Assembly (NCBI RefSeq): GCF_001905545.1
Contig: NZ_LIPD01000023.1
Span: forward strand, 71,204 to 135,203
DNA: 64,000 nucleotides
Direction of reading: 5' to 3'
Source of the DNA: Streptomyces sp. CB02056
Lineage (GTDB): Bacteria; Actinomycetota; Actinomycetes; Streptomycetales; Streptomycetaceae
The position numbers and the translations under genes were made by a program. Each line of letters opens with the position of its first letter. Position 1 is the first letter of the stretch. Positions 32,829-40,674 of this stretch are shown here, piece after piece. The notes below the pieces were generated by a model that saw only the letters and a program-made list of their open reading frames with translations, did not search any database and had not been told where the DNA came from.

Positions 32829-33401
32829 TTACGACTTGGCGAAACGCTTCTTGGCCCAGCCGAACGCCACGAGGACGCCGGCGCCCCCGAGGACGGCCAG
32901 GCCGACACCGGAGTTGGAGCCGCCGTCGCCCTCGCTCGAGGCGACCTTCTGGGCGGTGTTGACCATGCCCGGGGCGTCGACCACCGGGTAGGCCTTGCCG
33001 CAGTCGGCGATCGCGCCGTAGGCGCCGGCGGCCTTCGCGACGCACGCCTGGACCGCCTCCCGGCGGGCCTTCTGCGCGTCGCTCTCCACCCCGGTGGTCC
33101 TGGCCGACTCGGCCACCAGCGAGGCCTCCTGCTTCTGCCGCTCCAGGTCGATCCGCGACTGGTCGAGGGCGATCTGCGCCCTCTTGACCTCGGCGTCCGC
33201 GGAGGCGGAGGCGTACTGCGACCAGGCGAACATCCCGGTCGCGGCCAGGGCGACGCCCGCGACGGCCACGCCCGCCTTCGCGCGGGGGGAAAGGCGGGCG
33301 TTCGGGGCGTAGGCGCCGTGCAGCGGCGGCGTCTGCTTCCAGGACGGGATGCTGCTGACGTCGTAAGCGGGGTCGTTGTAGACCGAATCACGCTCGGCCA
33401 T
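32829..33401 (-). CDS. Two-span membrane protein with periplasmic-type coiled coil
   Basis: A 190-residue protein from ATG 33401 (GGAG upstream). Membrane helices at ~45-62 (GVAVAGVALAATGMFAW) and ~165-185 (GVGLAVLGGAGVLVAFGW) bracket a helical domain (EVKRAQIALDQSRIDLERQKQEASLVAE) with two Cys residues (ACVAKAA, IADCGKAY). A basic C-terminus (KKRFAKS). Probably part of a cell-surface or transfer assembly. Confidence 0.8.
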   Translation of the reverse strand: MAERDSVYNDPAYDVSSIPSWKQTPPLHGAYAPNARLSPRAKAGVAVAGVALAATGMFAWSQYASASADAEVKRAQIALDQSRIDLERQKQEASLVAESARTTGVESDAQKARREAVQACVAKAAGAYGAIADCGKAYPVVDAPGMVNTAQKVASSEGDGGSNSGVGLAVLGGAGVLVAFGWAKKRFAKS

Positions 33402-33534
33402 GGGGTACTCCTTCTCTTTTGCGTGGTGCTCGGCGCCGGGGCCGGACGCCTTCGCCAACCCCCGGCAGACCCCCTGGTCAGGGGATGCAGGGGGCCAGCC
33501 GAGAGGCCCGGATCTCGGTGGACGGGACGGCCGG

Positions 33535-33690
33535 TCAGCGGCGGCGGCGCAGCCGGGGGTGGCACCACCAGCAGTCGGGGCCGTGGTCGTCGTCGGTGCG
33601 GGCGTGGACGATCAGGAACGGGGTGGCCACGGCCGCGATGACGGCCACCAGGACCAGGGCGAGGCCGGTCAGGTAGGCGAGGGTGCTCAT
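33535..33690 (-). CDS. Very small membrane protein
   Basis: A 51-residue protein from ATG 33690 (AGGAG 5 bases upstream). Residues 3-27 form one membrane helix (TLAYLTGLALVLVAVIAAVATPFLIV), and a polar tail holds CWWCH and RRRR. Small but with a good ribosome site and sensible composition. Confidence 0.7.
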   Translation of the reverse strand: MSTLAYLTGLALVLVAVIAAVATPFLIVHARTDDDHGPDCWWCHPRLRRRR

Positions 33691-33800
33691 CAGGACTCCT
33701 TGTGCTCGGTACGGTGGTGCTCGGCGCTTCGGCGCCTTCGGCGGTCACCAGGGCGATTGGTGCGCCCTGGTGGCCACCGGAAAGGCCGAGTACTCGTCGG

Positions 33801-36038
33801 TCAGTTCGCCTTGGCGAGGTCGCGGTAGGCGGCGACGCGCCGCGACGCGGTGGACTTGGAGACGCCGAGTTCTTCGGCGATGGGCTGCAACGGCAGCTTC
33901 TCGGGCGGGCCCTGGTGGCGTTGCACGTGCCGGGTGATGACCTCGATGTCGGTCTTGGTCAGGACCCGTGCAACGCTCACCGTCGTTGCGCCAGCCGTTG
34001 CCGTTGCAGCGGCAGGCGTTGTGTCCGACCGGGGCGTTGCAGCCGTTGCAGCGCTCGCGTTGCGGCCCGTTTCACCGGCCGCCAGCGCGAGGCGCGTTGC
34101 AGCGCCGACCGTTGCACGACTCGCTCCACCTGCGGTTTCACCCGGGGCGGCGGGTCGTGCAACGGGCACGGGTGCAATCGCCGGGGCCGGTGCCGGGGCG
34201 GGGTGGACCGGGGCCGTTGCAGCTCCCGTTTCAGTCCCGTCGGGCTGCGTTGCAGATGGCTCGTCCGCCGGAGCGGTGTCGTCGTCGTGCGTTGCAGGGG
34301 CGTGCGGGACGAGCTCGTGGACGCGCCAGACGACGATCGGTGCGATGCATGCAACGGCGACGATCAGCTGCCATTGCGCGTGCCACGTTCCGTCGGCACC
34401 CCGCACCACTCCAAGGAGGTGGGCGTCGGCGACGTGGTAGATCGCGTTCGCGAGGATCATCGTCACCAGCGCCGCCACGACCTCCTTCGGCTTGCGGGCG
34501 CGGATCGCGGACATCGCCCACACGTCGACGCACACCGGCAGCAGCCAGCCGATCGAGGCCGGGATGCCGACCAGTACCGCCAGCGCGTACTCGCCGCTGG
34601 CGGTCAGACCGACACCGGCCGCCAGCGCCGCCCACGGAGCCTTCGTCCACGCCCACGCGGTCAGCTGGACGGCGCGACGCCGAGCCCGCGCGGGCAGGCC
34701 CCGCTTGCGCGCCGCCTGCCTGGCCGCGATCCGCCGCTCCTCCGCGACCAGCACCTCGACCCTGGCCTCGGCCCCGACCACCTGCCCGGCCGCCCCCTTG
34801 ATGGCCTGCTCGGCCTCGATCCGGGCCTGGTTGAGAATCCGCTGCGCCTCAGCCTCGGCCTTGCCGCGCGCGGCCTTGGCCTGGCGCTCCACCTCGGCGG
34901 CCCGACTCTCCGCCGTGGTGCGCAGCGCGTCGGCGTGCTGCTGGCCGCGCTCGCGAAGGCCGGCGGCCTGGCGGGCGGCCTCCTCCCGGATCGCCTCGGC
35001 GTCGCTCTCGGCCTGCTCGCGCAGCCGCTCGGCCTCGGCCTGGGCCGTCTCGCGGATCTCGTCCGCGTCCGTCCGGGCCGTCTCCTCCAGCCGCACTCGC
35101 AGGTCCTCGGCCTGGCGGCGCAGGTCGTCGGCCTGTGCCTCGGTGGCGTCGGCGAGCTCTCGGGCTTTGGCGGCGGCGGTGTCGCGGATGCGCTGGGCAT
35201 CGGCGGCGGCGTCCGCGCGGGCCTGGTCGGCGGCGGCCAGCGCGTCGCGGCAGGCCTGGTCGGCCAGCGCCCGGCGGCCGGCCAGGTCGCGCTCGGCCTC
35301 GGTCTGGTAGGCGTCGACCCGCTGGCGGGTGCGCTCCAGGGCCTCGGTGGCGTCGGCGAGCTGCTCGCGGGCGGTGGTGAGGTCGGAGTCCGACGTGCGG
35401 CGGATCTGCCGGGCCTGGGTCTCGGCGGTCTCCACCAGCTGGCCGGCCGTCTCGGTCGCGTCCGCGAGGATCTGCTCCGCGCCCTGCCTGGCCTTGGCCT
35501 CGGTCTCGGCGGTGAGCGCTGCGGCCGCCTTCTCCGCCTTCGCCTTCGTGTCGGCGAGCAGCTGGTCGGCCCCGGTGCTGGCGGTGGCCCGGACCTGGTC
35601 GGCGGCGGTCTCGGCGTCGGCGAGCAGCTCGGCGGCGCGCGCCTTCGCGGCCGTGAGCAGCCGCTCGGCCTCAGTGCTGGCGGTGGCCGCGCCCTCCTGG
35701 CGCAGCGCCTGGGCGTCCTGCTCGGCACCGGCCAGCAGGTCGGTGGCCTGCCGGCGGGCGCCGTCCAGGATCCGCGCGGCCTCGTGGTCGGCGGCCTGGG
35801 TGAGGGCGGCGGCGTCGGCCGCGGCTTGCTCGGCCAGGTCCCTGAGGTCGGCGGCGCGGTCGCGGGCGTCGGCCAGCGCCGCGCGGGCCTGGTCGAGCAC
35901 CGCTTCGGCCGCGGTCTGGTCGACGGCGACGGGCACCGGGCCGGCGGTGGGCTGCTCGGCCGCGACCGGGGCGGTGGTCTTCTTCGCGGGGGTCTTCGCC
36001 GCGGTCGGGCGGCGCGCCGGGGTGCGTCGGGTCGCCAC
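33801..36038 (-). CDS. Coiled-coil/DUF2637-like membrane protein with C-terminal HTH
   Basis: A 745-residue fusion-like protein from GTG 36038. Residues ~40-430 are an almost unbroken Ala/Glu/Arg coiled coil. Residues ~460-570 carry three or four membrane helices (ALAVLVGIPASIGWLLPVCVDVWAMSAIR), matching DUF2637/SpdB2-type spread proteins. A Pro/Ala/Thr linker follows, and the last ~50 residues are an HTH (PLQPIAEELGVSKSTASRRVAAY). The linker DNA holds a dense TGCAAC cluster. It could link plasmid DNA to the membrane or hyphal tip; this is inference. Confidence 0.85.
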   Translation of the reverse strand: MATRRTPARRPTAAKTPAKKTTAPVAAEQPTAGPVPVAVDQTAAEAVLDQARAALADARDRAADLRDLAEQAAADAAALTQAADHEAARILDGARRQATDLLAGAEQDAQALRQEGAATASTEAERLLTAAKARAAELLADAETAADQVRATASTGADQLLADTKAKAEKAAAALTAETEAKARQGAEQILADATETAGQLVETAETQARQIRRTSDSDLTTAREQLADATEALERTRQRVDAYQTEAERDLAGRRALADQACRDALAAADQARADAAADAQRIRDTAAAKARELADATEAQADDLRRQAEDLRVRLEETARTDADEIRETAQAEAERLREQAESDAEAIREEAARQAAGLRERGQQHADALRTTAESRAAEVERQAKAARGKAEAEAQRILNQARIEAEQAIKGAAGQVVGAEARVEVLVAEERRIAARQAARKRGLPARARRRAVQLTAWAWTKAPWAALAAGVGLTASGEYALAVLVGIPASIGWLLPVCVDVWAMSAIRARKPKEVVAALVTMILANAIYHVADAHLLGVVRGADGTWHAQWQLIVAVACIAPIVVWRVHELVPHAPATHDDDTAPADEPSATQPDGTETGAATAPVHPAPAPAPAIAPVPVARPAAPGETAGGASRATVGAATRLALAAGETGRNASAATAATPRSDTTPAAATATAGATTVSVARVLTKTDIEVITRHVQRHQGPPEKLPLQPIAEELGVSKSTASRRVAAYRDLAKAN
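33886..34355. repeat. Cluster of 13 TGCAAC/GTTGCA hexamers
   Basis: Exact copies start at 33886, 33920, 33969, 34003, 34036, 34045, 34096, 34111, 34158, 34216, 34249, 34291 and 34350, in both orientations, with further one-base variants between. They fall in the linker and HTH part of the coiled-coil gene. Confidence 0.85.
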
Positions 36039-36081
36039 GAGGGCTCCTCCTCTATATAGGTGCGTGCGGGGAACGCGGCGG

Positions 36082-36339
36082 TCAGCGGTAGCGGAGCCAG
36101 GCGACGCGGTCGGCGGTGCCGTCGGCGGCCAGCACCAGCCGGACGTAGCGGGCGACCTCCTCGCCGCGCGCGAGGCAGCCGCGCCGGGTGAAGACCGCGG
36201 CGAGCGTGCCGGTGCGGAAGGCTTCGGCGGCCTCCTGGTCGCCTCCGGTGATCCGGGCCTTGATGCCGCGGGTGAACTCCCGGTGGCCCTGGAACTCGGT
36301 GATGGTGTCGGTGAAGAAGCTGCGCAGGCGCTTCAGCAT
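36082..36339 (-). CDS. Small hypothetical protein
   Basis: An 85-residue protein (GAAGAGG before ATG 36339). Basic and helical (LKRLRSFFTDTITEFQGHREFTRGIKARITGGDQEAAEAFR) then ARYVRLVLAADGTADRVAWLRYR strands. Not recognised. It precedes the coiled-coil gene by 43 bases. Confidence 0.65.
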   Translation of the reverse strand: MLKRLRSFFTDTITEFQGHREFTRGIKARITGGDQEAAEAFRTGTLAAVFTRRGCLARGEEVARYVRLVLAADGTADRVAWLRYR

Positions 36340-36509
36340 CGGGACCTCTTCTCTTCGGGGTGGCCGCCGTTGGCGCGCCAGCGGTCTTCGAACGCCGCCG
36401 CGCCCAACCCCGGTGGGGCGCGGGGCGCGGCGACGGACGGGGGAGGGAAGGCAGCATCCGGGGCGACACTGCTGGCCGCCGCCCGACAGGACGCGGCGGC
36501 GGCCGGCGG

Positions 36510-36602
36510 TCAGGCCCGGGTGGCCAGGCGCCGCACGATCTGCTGCTCCACCGGTGCCGGCGCTTCGTGCTGTTCGCGGGCCACGTACACGCTGTCCGTC
36601 AC
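36510..36602 (-). CDS. 30-residue peptide coupled to the upstream gene
   Basis: GTG 36602 overlaps the upstream TGA (GTGA) and has GGAGG 7 bases before it. It encodes MTDSVYVAREQHEAPAPVEQ and ten more residues. Tiny, but the coupling and ribosome site support translation. Confidence 0.5.
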   Translation of the reverse strand: MTDSVYVAREQHEAPAPVEQQIVRRLATRA

Positions 36603-37249
36603 CTGCTCGCCTCCTTCGTCGTCGTGGTATCGCCGGTGGCGGCCGGGATCGCCCGGCAGTCGGCGGCGTGCTCGTTGGCGCGTCGGCGCATGTCGTCGCG
36701 GTCCCGGGTGGTGTGGCCGTCGCTGTCGGCGCCGCAGGCCAGGCACTGCCAGGCGTGGCGGCGTCCCTCGGCCGGTGTGTAGTCGTAGGGGTCGGCGTCG
36801 TACATCCCGGGCTCTGCGGTCACCACGGCCAGGCCGCCGCCGGCGGTCCGGAACCGGAGCACCGTGCACTGCGGCTCGGCGGCGGGAGCGGCGGCGGCCG
36901 CCCGGCCGCGGACCTGGGCCAGCTCCAGGCGCAGCTGCCTGATGGTCTCCGCGTCCTGGTCGAACTGGCGCAGCGCGGTGCCCGAGGTCTGGAGGTTGCG
37001 CTGGTGGAGGGCCGTGTTCCGTGCGGTCAGCTCGGCCACCCGGTCCTCCACGCTGTCGTGCAGGTCCTGTGCGGGCTTCAGGCCCAGGTCCTGGCGCAGG
37101 AGGCTGTTCTCCTCGGCGAGCTTCTGCTGGATCCTGGCGGCGGCCGTCAGCAGGACGGCGGTCTCGGCGAGCTGTGCGGCCAGGTCGTCGGCCTCGGCGG
37201 AGCGGGTGCGCAGCCGTTGGAGTTCGCTGCTCTTGGTGATGGTCAGCAC
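36599..37249 (-). CDS. Coiled-coil protein with C-terminal zinc site
   Basis: A 216-residue protein from GTG 37249. Residues 5-115 are a coiled coil (ELQRLRTRSAEADDLAAQLAETAVLL; LAEENSLLRQDL). The C-terminal third has HAWQCLACGADSDGHTT then ANEHAADC, a C2-H-C-type zinc site resembling small plasmid Zn-finger proteins. DNA binding possible. Confidence 0.7.
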   Translation of the reverse strand: MLTITKSSELQRLRTRSAEADDLAAQLAETAVLLTAAARIQQKLAEENSLLRQDLGLKPAQDLHDSVEDRVAELTARNTALHQRNLQTSGTALRQFDQDAETIRQLRLELAQVRGRAAAAAPAAEPQCTVLRFRTAGGGLAVVTAEPGMYDADPYDYTPAEGRRHAWQCLACGADSDGHTTRDRDDMRRRANEHAADCRAIPAATGDTTTTKEASR

Positions 37250-37312
37250 CGGGGCTGTCCTCTCTTCCAGGGGTGGGGTGTCAGGCCCGTCGGGCGGAGG
37301 TGCGGCCGGCGG

Positions 37313-37900
37313 TCAGGCGCGGGTGGTGGCGGTGCGGACGACGGCGAGGGCGAGCTCGACCGCCTCGGCCCAGTCGCCCAGGTCGGCGGGCCCGCCGGTG
37401 GCCCGCGCCGCCAGGTGGCGGCTGGTCAGGTCGGCGAGGGCGGCCTCGGCGATGCGGTGCGCCTCGTCGGGGTGGACGAAGTCGCCCTCCAGGACGGCGA
37501 GCAGCTCCCGGATGCCGGTGCTGATCCGCCGCGCCAGGGACCCGAGCTGCGGGTCGGAGGCGCGCCTCAGGAGGGTGGTGGTGACGCGCAGCCGGGTCTG
37601 CTCGGCCAGCTCCTCGACCTGGGCGAGCAGGCCGGCGCGGCCGTGGGCCAGGTCGATCTGCTCGCGCAGGTCGACGACCCGGGCGGCCGGGGCCCGCCGG
37701 ATCCCGTGCCAGGCCCGGGCGTACTCGCGCTCGGCCGTGATCGCGGCCGCCTCGCGGGCCTTGCGGGCGGTGCGCCGGGCCGCGCGCTGGGCCGGGTCGT
37801 CCAGCTGGCGGCCGAGCTCCGCCAGCGGCTCCAGCGGGTCGGGGGTGTCGGGGGAGAGGGTCAGGCCGAAGTACGCGGCCATCTCGTCGAGCTCGCTCAT
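37313..37900 (-). CDS. Hypothetical helical protein
   Basis: A 195-residue protein (AGGAGG before ATG 37900). Entirely helical with Arg/Ala-rich heptads (QRAARRTARKAREAAAITAEREYARAW; RVVDLREQIDLAHGRAGLLAQVEELAEQTRLRVTTTLL). Not recognised. Confidence 0.7.
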   Translation of the reverse strand: MSELDEMAAYFGLTLSPDTPDPLEPLAELGRQLDDPAQRAARRTARKAREAAAITAEREYARAWHGIRRAPAARVVDLREQIDLAHGRAGLLAQVEELAEQTRLRVTTTLLRRASDPQLGSLARRISTGIRELLAVLEGDFVHPDEAHRIAEAALADLTSRHLAARATGGPADLGDWAEAVELALAVVRTATTRA

Positions 37901-38018
37901 TGGGTGTCCTCCTGTAGAAGGGGAGAGGGGGCGGTGCGTCAGGCACCGACGAACACCGCCGCGTCGCGCCCCGTACTGGCGGGGGCGGGACGCGGCGGCG
38001 AACGACAGCAACCGGCGG

Positions 38019-38270
38019 TCAGGCCAGGGTGGCGAGGCGCTGGAGCGCGGCGACGGTCTCCGGGTGAGCGGCCTCACACAGGACGTGCCGCTGCTCCAGG
38101 AGCGCCCCGCCGACGGCCGGCTGCTCCAGGACCGGGTCCGCCCAGGCCGCGAGGTCTCGCGCGTCGAGCTCGTCCATGTACGCGGCCAGCTCGGCCTGGT
38201 CGTCCTCCTCGTAGTCGCGGTGCATCTGCTCCAGCCCGGCCTGCCAGGCGTCGTACTCCTCGGTCGTCAT
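38019..38270 (-). CDS. Small acidic hypothetical protein
   Basis: An 83-residue acidic, helical protein (EYDAWQAGLEQMHRDYEEDDQAELAAYMDELDARDLAAW). It lies 38 bases after the chain of tiny overlapping genes. Not recognised. Confidence 0.6.
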   Translation of the reverse strand: MTTEEYDAWQAGLEQMHRDYEEDDQAELAAYMDELDARDLAAWADPVLEQPAVGGALLEQRHVLCEAAHPETVAALQRLATLA

Positions 38271-38307
38271 CACAGGCGTGATCCCTTCGTGTCGTGGCTG
38301 GTGCTGG

Positions 38308-38421
38308 CTACTGCTGCTGACCCGCCTTCTCGGCCTGGGCGCGCTGGTGCATCTCACGGGCCCGGCGCAGCAACTCGTCCATCTGCCGCTGGGGCCAGGC
38401 CTGGTCCTCGGGGCTGCTCAC
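38308..38421 (-). CDS. 37-residue helical peptide in overlapping chain
   Basis: GTG 38421 overlaps the previous stop (GTGA). Encodes a charged amphipathic helix (MDELLRRAREMHQRAQAEKA). Third tiny member of the chain. Confidence 0.5.
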   Translation of the reverse strand: MSSPEDQAWPQRQMDELLRRAREMHQRAQAEKAGQQQ

Positions 38422-38519
38422 CGGCCACCGCTGGGGGTGGGGGAGGGCGGGGCCGGCGGGGTGGACGGCTTGGGGGTACCGCCGCCGGCGTAGGAGCGGC
38501 TGGTGTGGGTGGTGGTCAC
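38418..38519 (-). CDS. 33-residue proline-rich peptide in overlapping chain
   Basis: GTG 38519 (GGGAGG upstream) overlaps the stop of the gene before it by 4 bases. Product is Ser/Thr/Pro/Gly-rich (SRSYAGGGTPKPSTPPAPP). Confidence 0.45.
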   Translation of the reverse strand: MTTTHTSRSYAGGGTPKPSTPPAPPSPTPSGGR

Positions 38520-38656
38520 TGGGCGCCTCCCTGGGCGGCTTCCTGCTGCTGGCGGAGCTGGTCGGCGAGCGCGCGTTCGGCGGCGTGCTGCGCGGCGAGG
38601 AGGTCGGCCTGTTCCTGGATCTGGCGCTGGAGCTCGGCGAGGGCCTGGTCGGTCAT
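38516..38656 (-). CDS. 46-residue coiled-coil peptide in overlapping chain
   Basis: ATG 38656 begins 6 bases after the WhiB-like stop. A single amphipathic helix (LAELQRQIQEQADLLAAQ). Linked to the next gene by a GTGA overlap. Confidence 0.55.
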   Translation of the reverse strand: MTDQALAELQRQIQEQADLLAAQHAAERALADQLRQQQEAAQGGAQ

Positions 38657-38661
38657 CGGGG

Positions 38662-39066
38662 TCAGCCGGCCAGGGGGAGGTTGGTGGTGGGGGTCTGCTG
38701 GAGCTGGGCGCGGATCTGCGCCGCGACGGCGGGGCCGGCCTTTCCGTTGTTGTGGAGGAGGTGGCGGCGTTGGGCGGCGGTGAGGCCGCCGGAGACGCCC
38801 CACTGGCCGCTCGGGCCGTGGGCGAGCTGCTCGGTGAGGCAGGCGCTGCGGCGGGCGAGGGGGCAGGTCGCGCAGTGGTCGAGGGCGGTCTGCTCGCCGG
38901 TGGTGACCGAGGTGGCGGAGGCGGACTGGGCGAGCGGGTAGAACAGCTCGGGGTCGACGGTCTGGCACGGCCACGGGGCCTGCGTGCCGCCGCTGGTGCT
39001 GCTGCTGGTGGCGGTGGAGGTGTGGGTCGCGCTGTTCGGGCGGGCGGAGAGGTGGAGGACGGCCAT
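38662..39066 (-). CDS. WhiB-family iron-sulphur regulator
   Basis: A 134-residue WhiB-like protein with all four cluster Cys residues: PWPCQTVDPELFYP, then LDHCATCPLARRSACLTEQL. The turn after the cluster is GQWGVSGGLTAAQRR in place of the usual GVWGG, and the tail lacks a strongly basic helix. The N-terminal ~35 residues are Ser/Thr-rich. These proteins bind an O2/NO-sensitive cluster and partner sigma factors. Its ATG overlaps the stop of a sigma-like gene, a suggestive pairing. Confidence 0.88.
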   Translation of the reverse strand: MAVLHLSARPNSATHTSTATSSSTSGGTQAPWPCQTVDPELFYPLAQSASATSVTTGEQTALDHCATCPLARRSACLTEQLAHGPSGQWGVSGGLTAAQRRHLLHNNGKAGPAVAAQIRAQLQQTPTTNLPLAG

Positions 39067-39473
39067 CACGCCACCTCCAGCGCGAGCAGGGTGTTCGTGG
39101 TGGCCGGGCGGCGCGGCCGCAGCGGGGTCGGGGCGGCGGCGAGGTTCGTGGCGAGGTCCTCGAGGACGTCGGGCGCCTGGATGCGCGGGCGGGCCTGGGG
39201 GAGTCCGGCCGGCCACTCGCGGGCGCGGACGGCGCGGACCCGGCTGACGGCGCGGTCGAGGAGGACGAGGAGGCCGTCCAGGCCGTAGTGGCCGGTGGGG
39301 TAGTGGCCGGCGGCGACGGCGGCCCACACCTCCTGGGCGACGTCCTCGTCGAGCTGGGTGGCGTCGGGGCCGATGGCGGCGAGGCGCTCGGTCGCGGCGG
39401 CGAGGAGGCGGGCGGAGTAGCGGTGGTAGAGGTCGTCGAGGGTGTCCTCGTCGTCGTGCATGATGGTGTCCAC
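39066..39473 (-). CDS. Sigma-region-2-like protein fragment coupled to WhiB
   Basis: A 135-residue protein (GTG 39473; ATG 39461 alternative). Residues 8-60 follow sigma-70 region 2 of ECF type: DLYHRYSARLLAAATERLAAIG, then DEDVAQEVWAAVA in the DxxQEVW position. There is no recognisable region 4; the C-terminal ~50 residues are Pro/Arg-rich. It may be a degenerate sigma factor or a decoy for core RNA polymerase. Confidence 0.65.
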   Translation of the reverse strand: MDTIMHDDEDTLDDLYHRYSARLLAAATERLAAIGPDATQLDEDVAQEVWAAVAAGHYPTGHYGLDGLLVLLDRAVSRVRAVRAREWPAGLPQARPRIQAPDVLEDLATNLAAAPTPLRPRRPATTNTLLALEVA

Positions 39474-39579
39474 GGTCGTGTTCCTCTCGTCCTGAGCGGG
39501 GTGGGTGGTGCGACCGACTCGGCCCCGGGGGTGCCACCCCGGGGCCTTCTTGCTGCTCTGTGCCGTGGGTACGAGCAGC

Positions 39580-39622
39580 CACGGCCGCCGCCGGCCCGGT
39601 GATCGGGTCGGCGGCGGCCGTG
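39580..39622 (-). terminator. Hairpin family S, copy 1
   Basis: CACGGCCGCCGCC/GGCGGCGGCCGTG, 22 bases after the stop at 39644. The flank GTGCTGCTGGCGGGTCA is shared with copy 2. Confidence 0.65.
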
Positions 39623-39643
39623 ACGGTTCGTGCTGCTGGCGGG

Positions 39644-39853
39644 TCAGGCGCGGTCGTTGCGGATGCTGTCCAGGTAGAGGGCCTCGAAGAGGATGCTTTC
39701 GGCGGTGGGCCGCACGTGCCGGGACTCGCAGTCGCCGGCCCAGGCCTGGTGGGTGAAGCAGGTCTCGCGGTCGTCGGCGTGCATCCCGGCGTCCTCCTTG
39801 TCGTTGTCCCGGGCGAGCGCCGCGGCGAGCTTCTTGCTGATCTTCTTGGCCAT
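39644..39853 (-). CDS. Small hypothetical protein
   Basis: A 69-residue protein with a Lys-rich N-terminus (AKKISKKLAAALARDNDKEDAG) and an ETCFTHQAWAGDCESRHVRPTA segment that might bind a metal. GGAGG before ATG 39853. Not recognised. Confidence 0.6.
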   Translation of the reverse strand: MAKKISKKLAAALARDNDKEDAGMHADDRETCFTHQAWAGDCESRHVRPTAESILFEALYLDSIRNDRA

Positions 39854-39890
39854 CAGGACCTCCGGTTGGTGTGCTGGCTGGTGTACAAGC

Positions 39891-39930
39891 GGCCGCCGCC
39901 CGCCCCGGCAGGTCGGGGTCGGCGGCGGCC
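39891..39930 (-). terminator. Hairpin family S, copy 2
   Basis: GGCCGCCGCC/GGCGGCGGCC, 28 bases after the stop at 39958, with the same downstream flank as copy 1. Confidence 0.65.
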
Positions 39931-39957
39931 GTCGCGGTCCGTGCTGCTGGCGGCGGG

Positions 39958-40152
39958 TCAGGCCGAGCGGCGCCCGGGCCGGTTCTCCTCCGGCTCGGGG
40001 GCGGCGCCGAGGTACTGCCCGATGAGGTATCCGGGGACGACGGCCGCGCACTCGTGCCACGACGGCTGGTCGCGTGCCGACGGGACGCGGGCCACGCCGT
40101 GCTCCGCGCCGTCGCGGGTGCGGGCCAGGTAGGCGACCAGGTGGGTGCGCAT
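39958..40152 (-). CDS. Small hypothetical protein
   Basis: A 64-residue protein whose ATG overlaps the previous stop (TGATG). Sequence HLVAYLARTRDGAEHGVARVP then SWHECAAVVPGYLIGQYLG. Not recognised. Confidence 0.6.
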   Translation of the reverse strand: MRTHLVAYLARTRDGAEHGVARVPSARDQPSWHECAAVVPGYLIGQYLGAAPEPEENRPGRRSA

Positions 40153-40556
40153 CAGGCCGCGGTGTGCAGCGCGCTCATGTACGTGAGGGCCCACCGGCTC
40201 CGGGGACGGGGGAGGGGACCGTGGTCCGTGGCGGCGGCGGCGAGCTCGGCGACGTCGACCGCGTCGGCGGCGGTGTCGAGCCGGCCCGCGAGGATCAGCT
40301 GCGGTCGGTGCTGGAGGCGGCCGACGAGGAGGTCGGCGTTGCGGTCCAGGAGGTCCAGGATCTCGGTGAACGACAGGGTGCGGACCGCCGTGAGCTCGGC
40401 GGCGTGCAGCCACAGGTCGCCGCACAGGTCGTCGGCCGTGTCCACGGTGGTGTCCAGGCCGGCGTCGTCCAGCAGCTCCTGCACGAGGTCGCGCAGGCCG
40501 GTCGAGTACCAGGTGAAAGCCTCGGCGAGCAGCGTGGCGGTCGAGGTGTCGGGCAT
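40152..40556 (-). CDS. Hypothetical helical protein
   Basis: A 134-residue acidic helical protein (LRDLVQELLDDAGLDTTVDTADDLCGDLWLHAAELTAVRTLSF). It is coupled to the next gene by TGATG. Not recognised. Confidence 0.65.
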   Translation of the reverse strand: MPDTSTATLLAEAFTWYSTGLRDLVQELLDDAGLDTTVDTADDLCGDLWLHAAELTAVRTLSFTEILDLLDRNADLLVGRLQHRPQLILAGRLDTAADAVDVAELAAAATDHGPLPRPRSRWALTYMSALHTAA

Positions 40557-40608
40557 CGGTCTCCTCGGGGGGTGGTCTCGCTGAGCGAGCGGTTGTCCGG
40601 GCAGAGCG

Positions 40609-40652
40609 ACGGCCGCCGCCCACCCCGTCGTGCTCGGGTGGGCGGCGGCCGT
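40609..40652 (-). terminator. Hairpin family S, copy 3
   Basis: ACGGCCGCCGCCCACCC/GGGTGGGCGGCGGCCGT, a perfect 17-bp stem, 23 bases after the stop at 40675. Confidence 0.7.
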
Positions 40653-40674
40653 GGTGGCTCGTGCTGGTGGTGGG

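Noticed and set aside
30978..33641. 887-codon rightward frame opposite the low-complexity gene
   Set aside because: Both strands are repetitive, but the leftward frame has a ribosome site, a folded C-terminal domain and coupling to the next gene.
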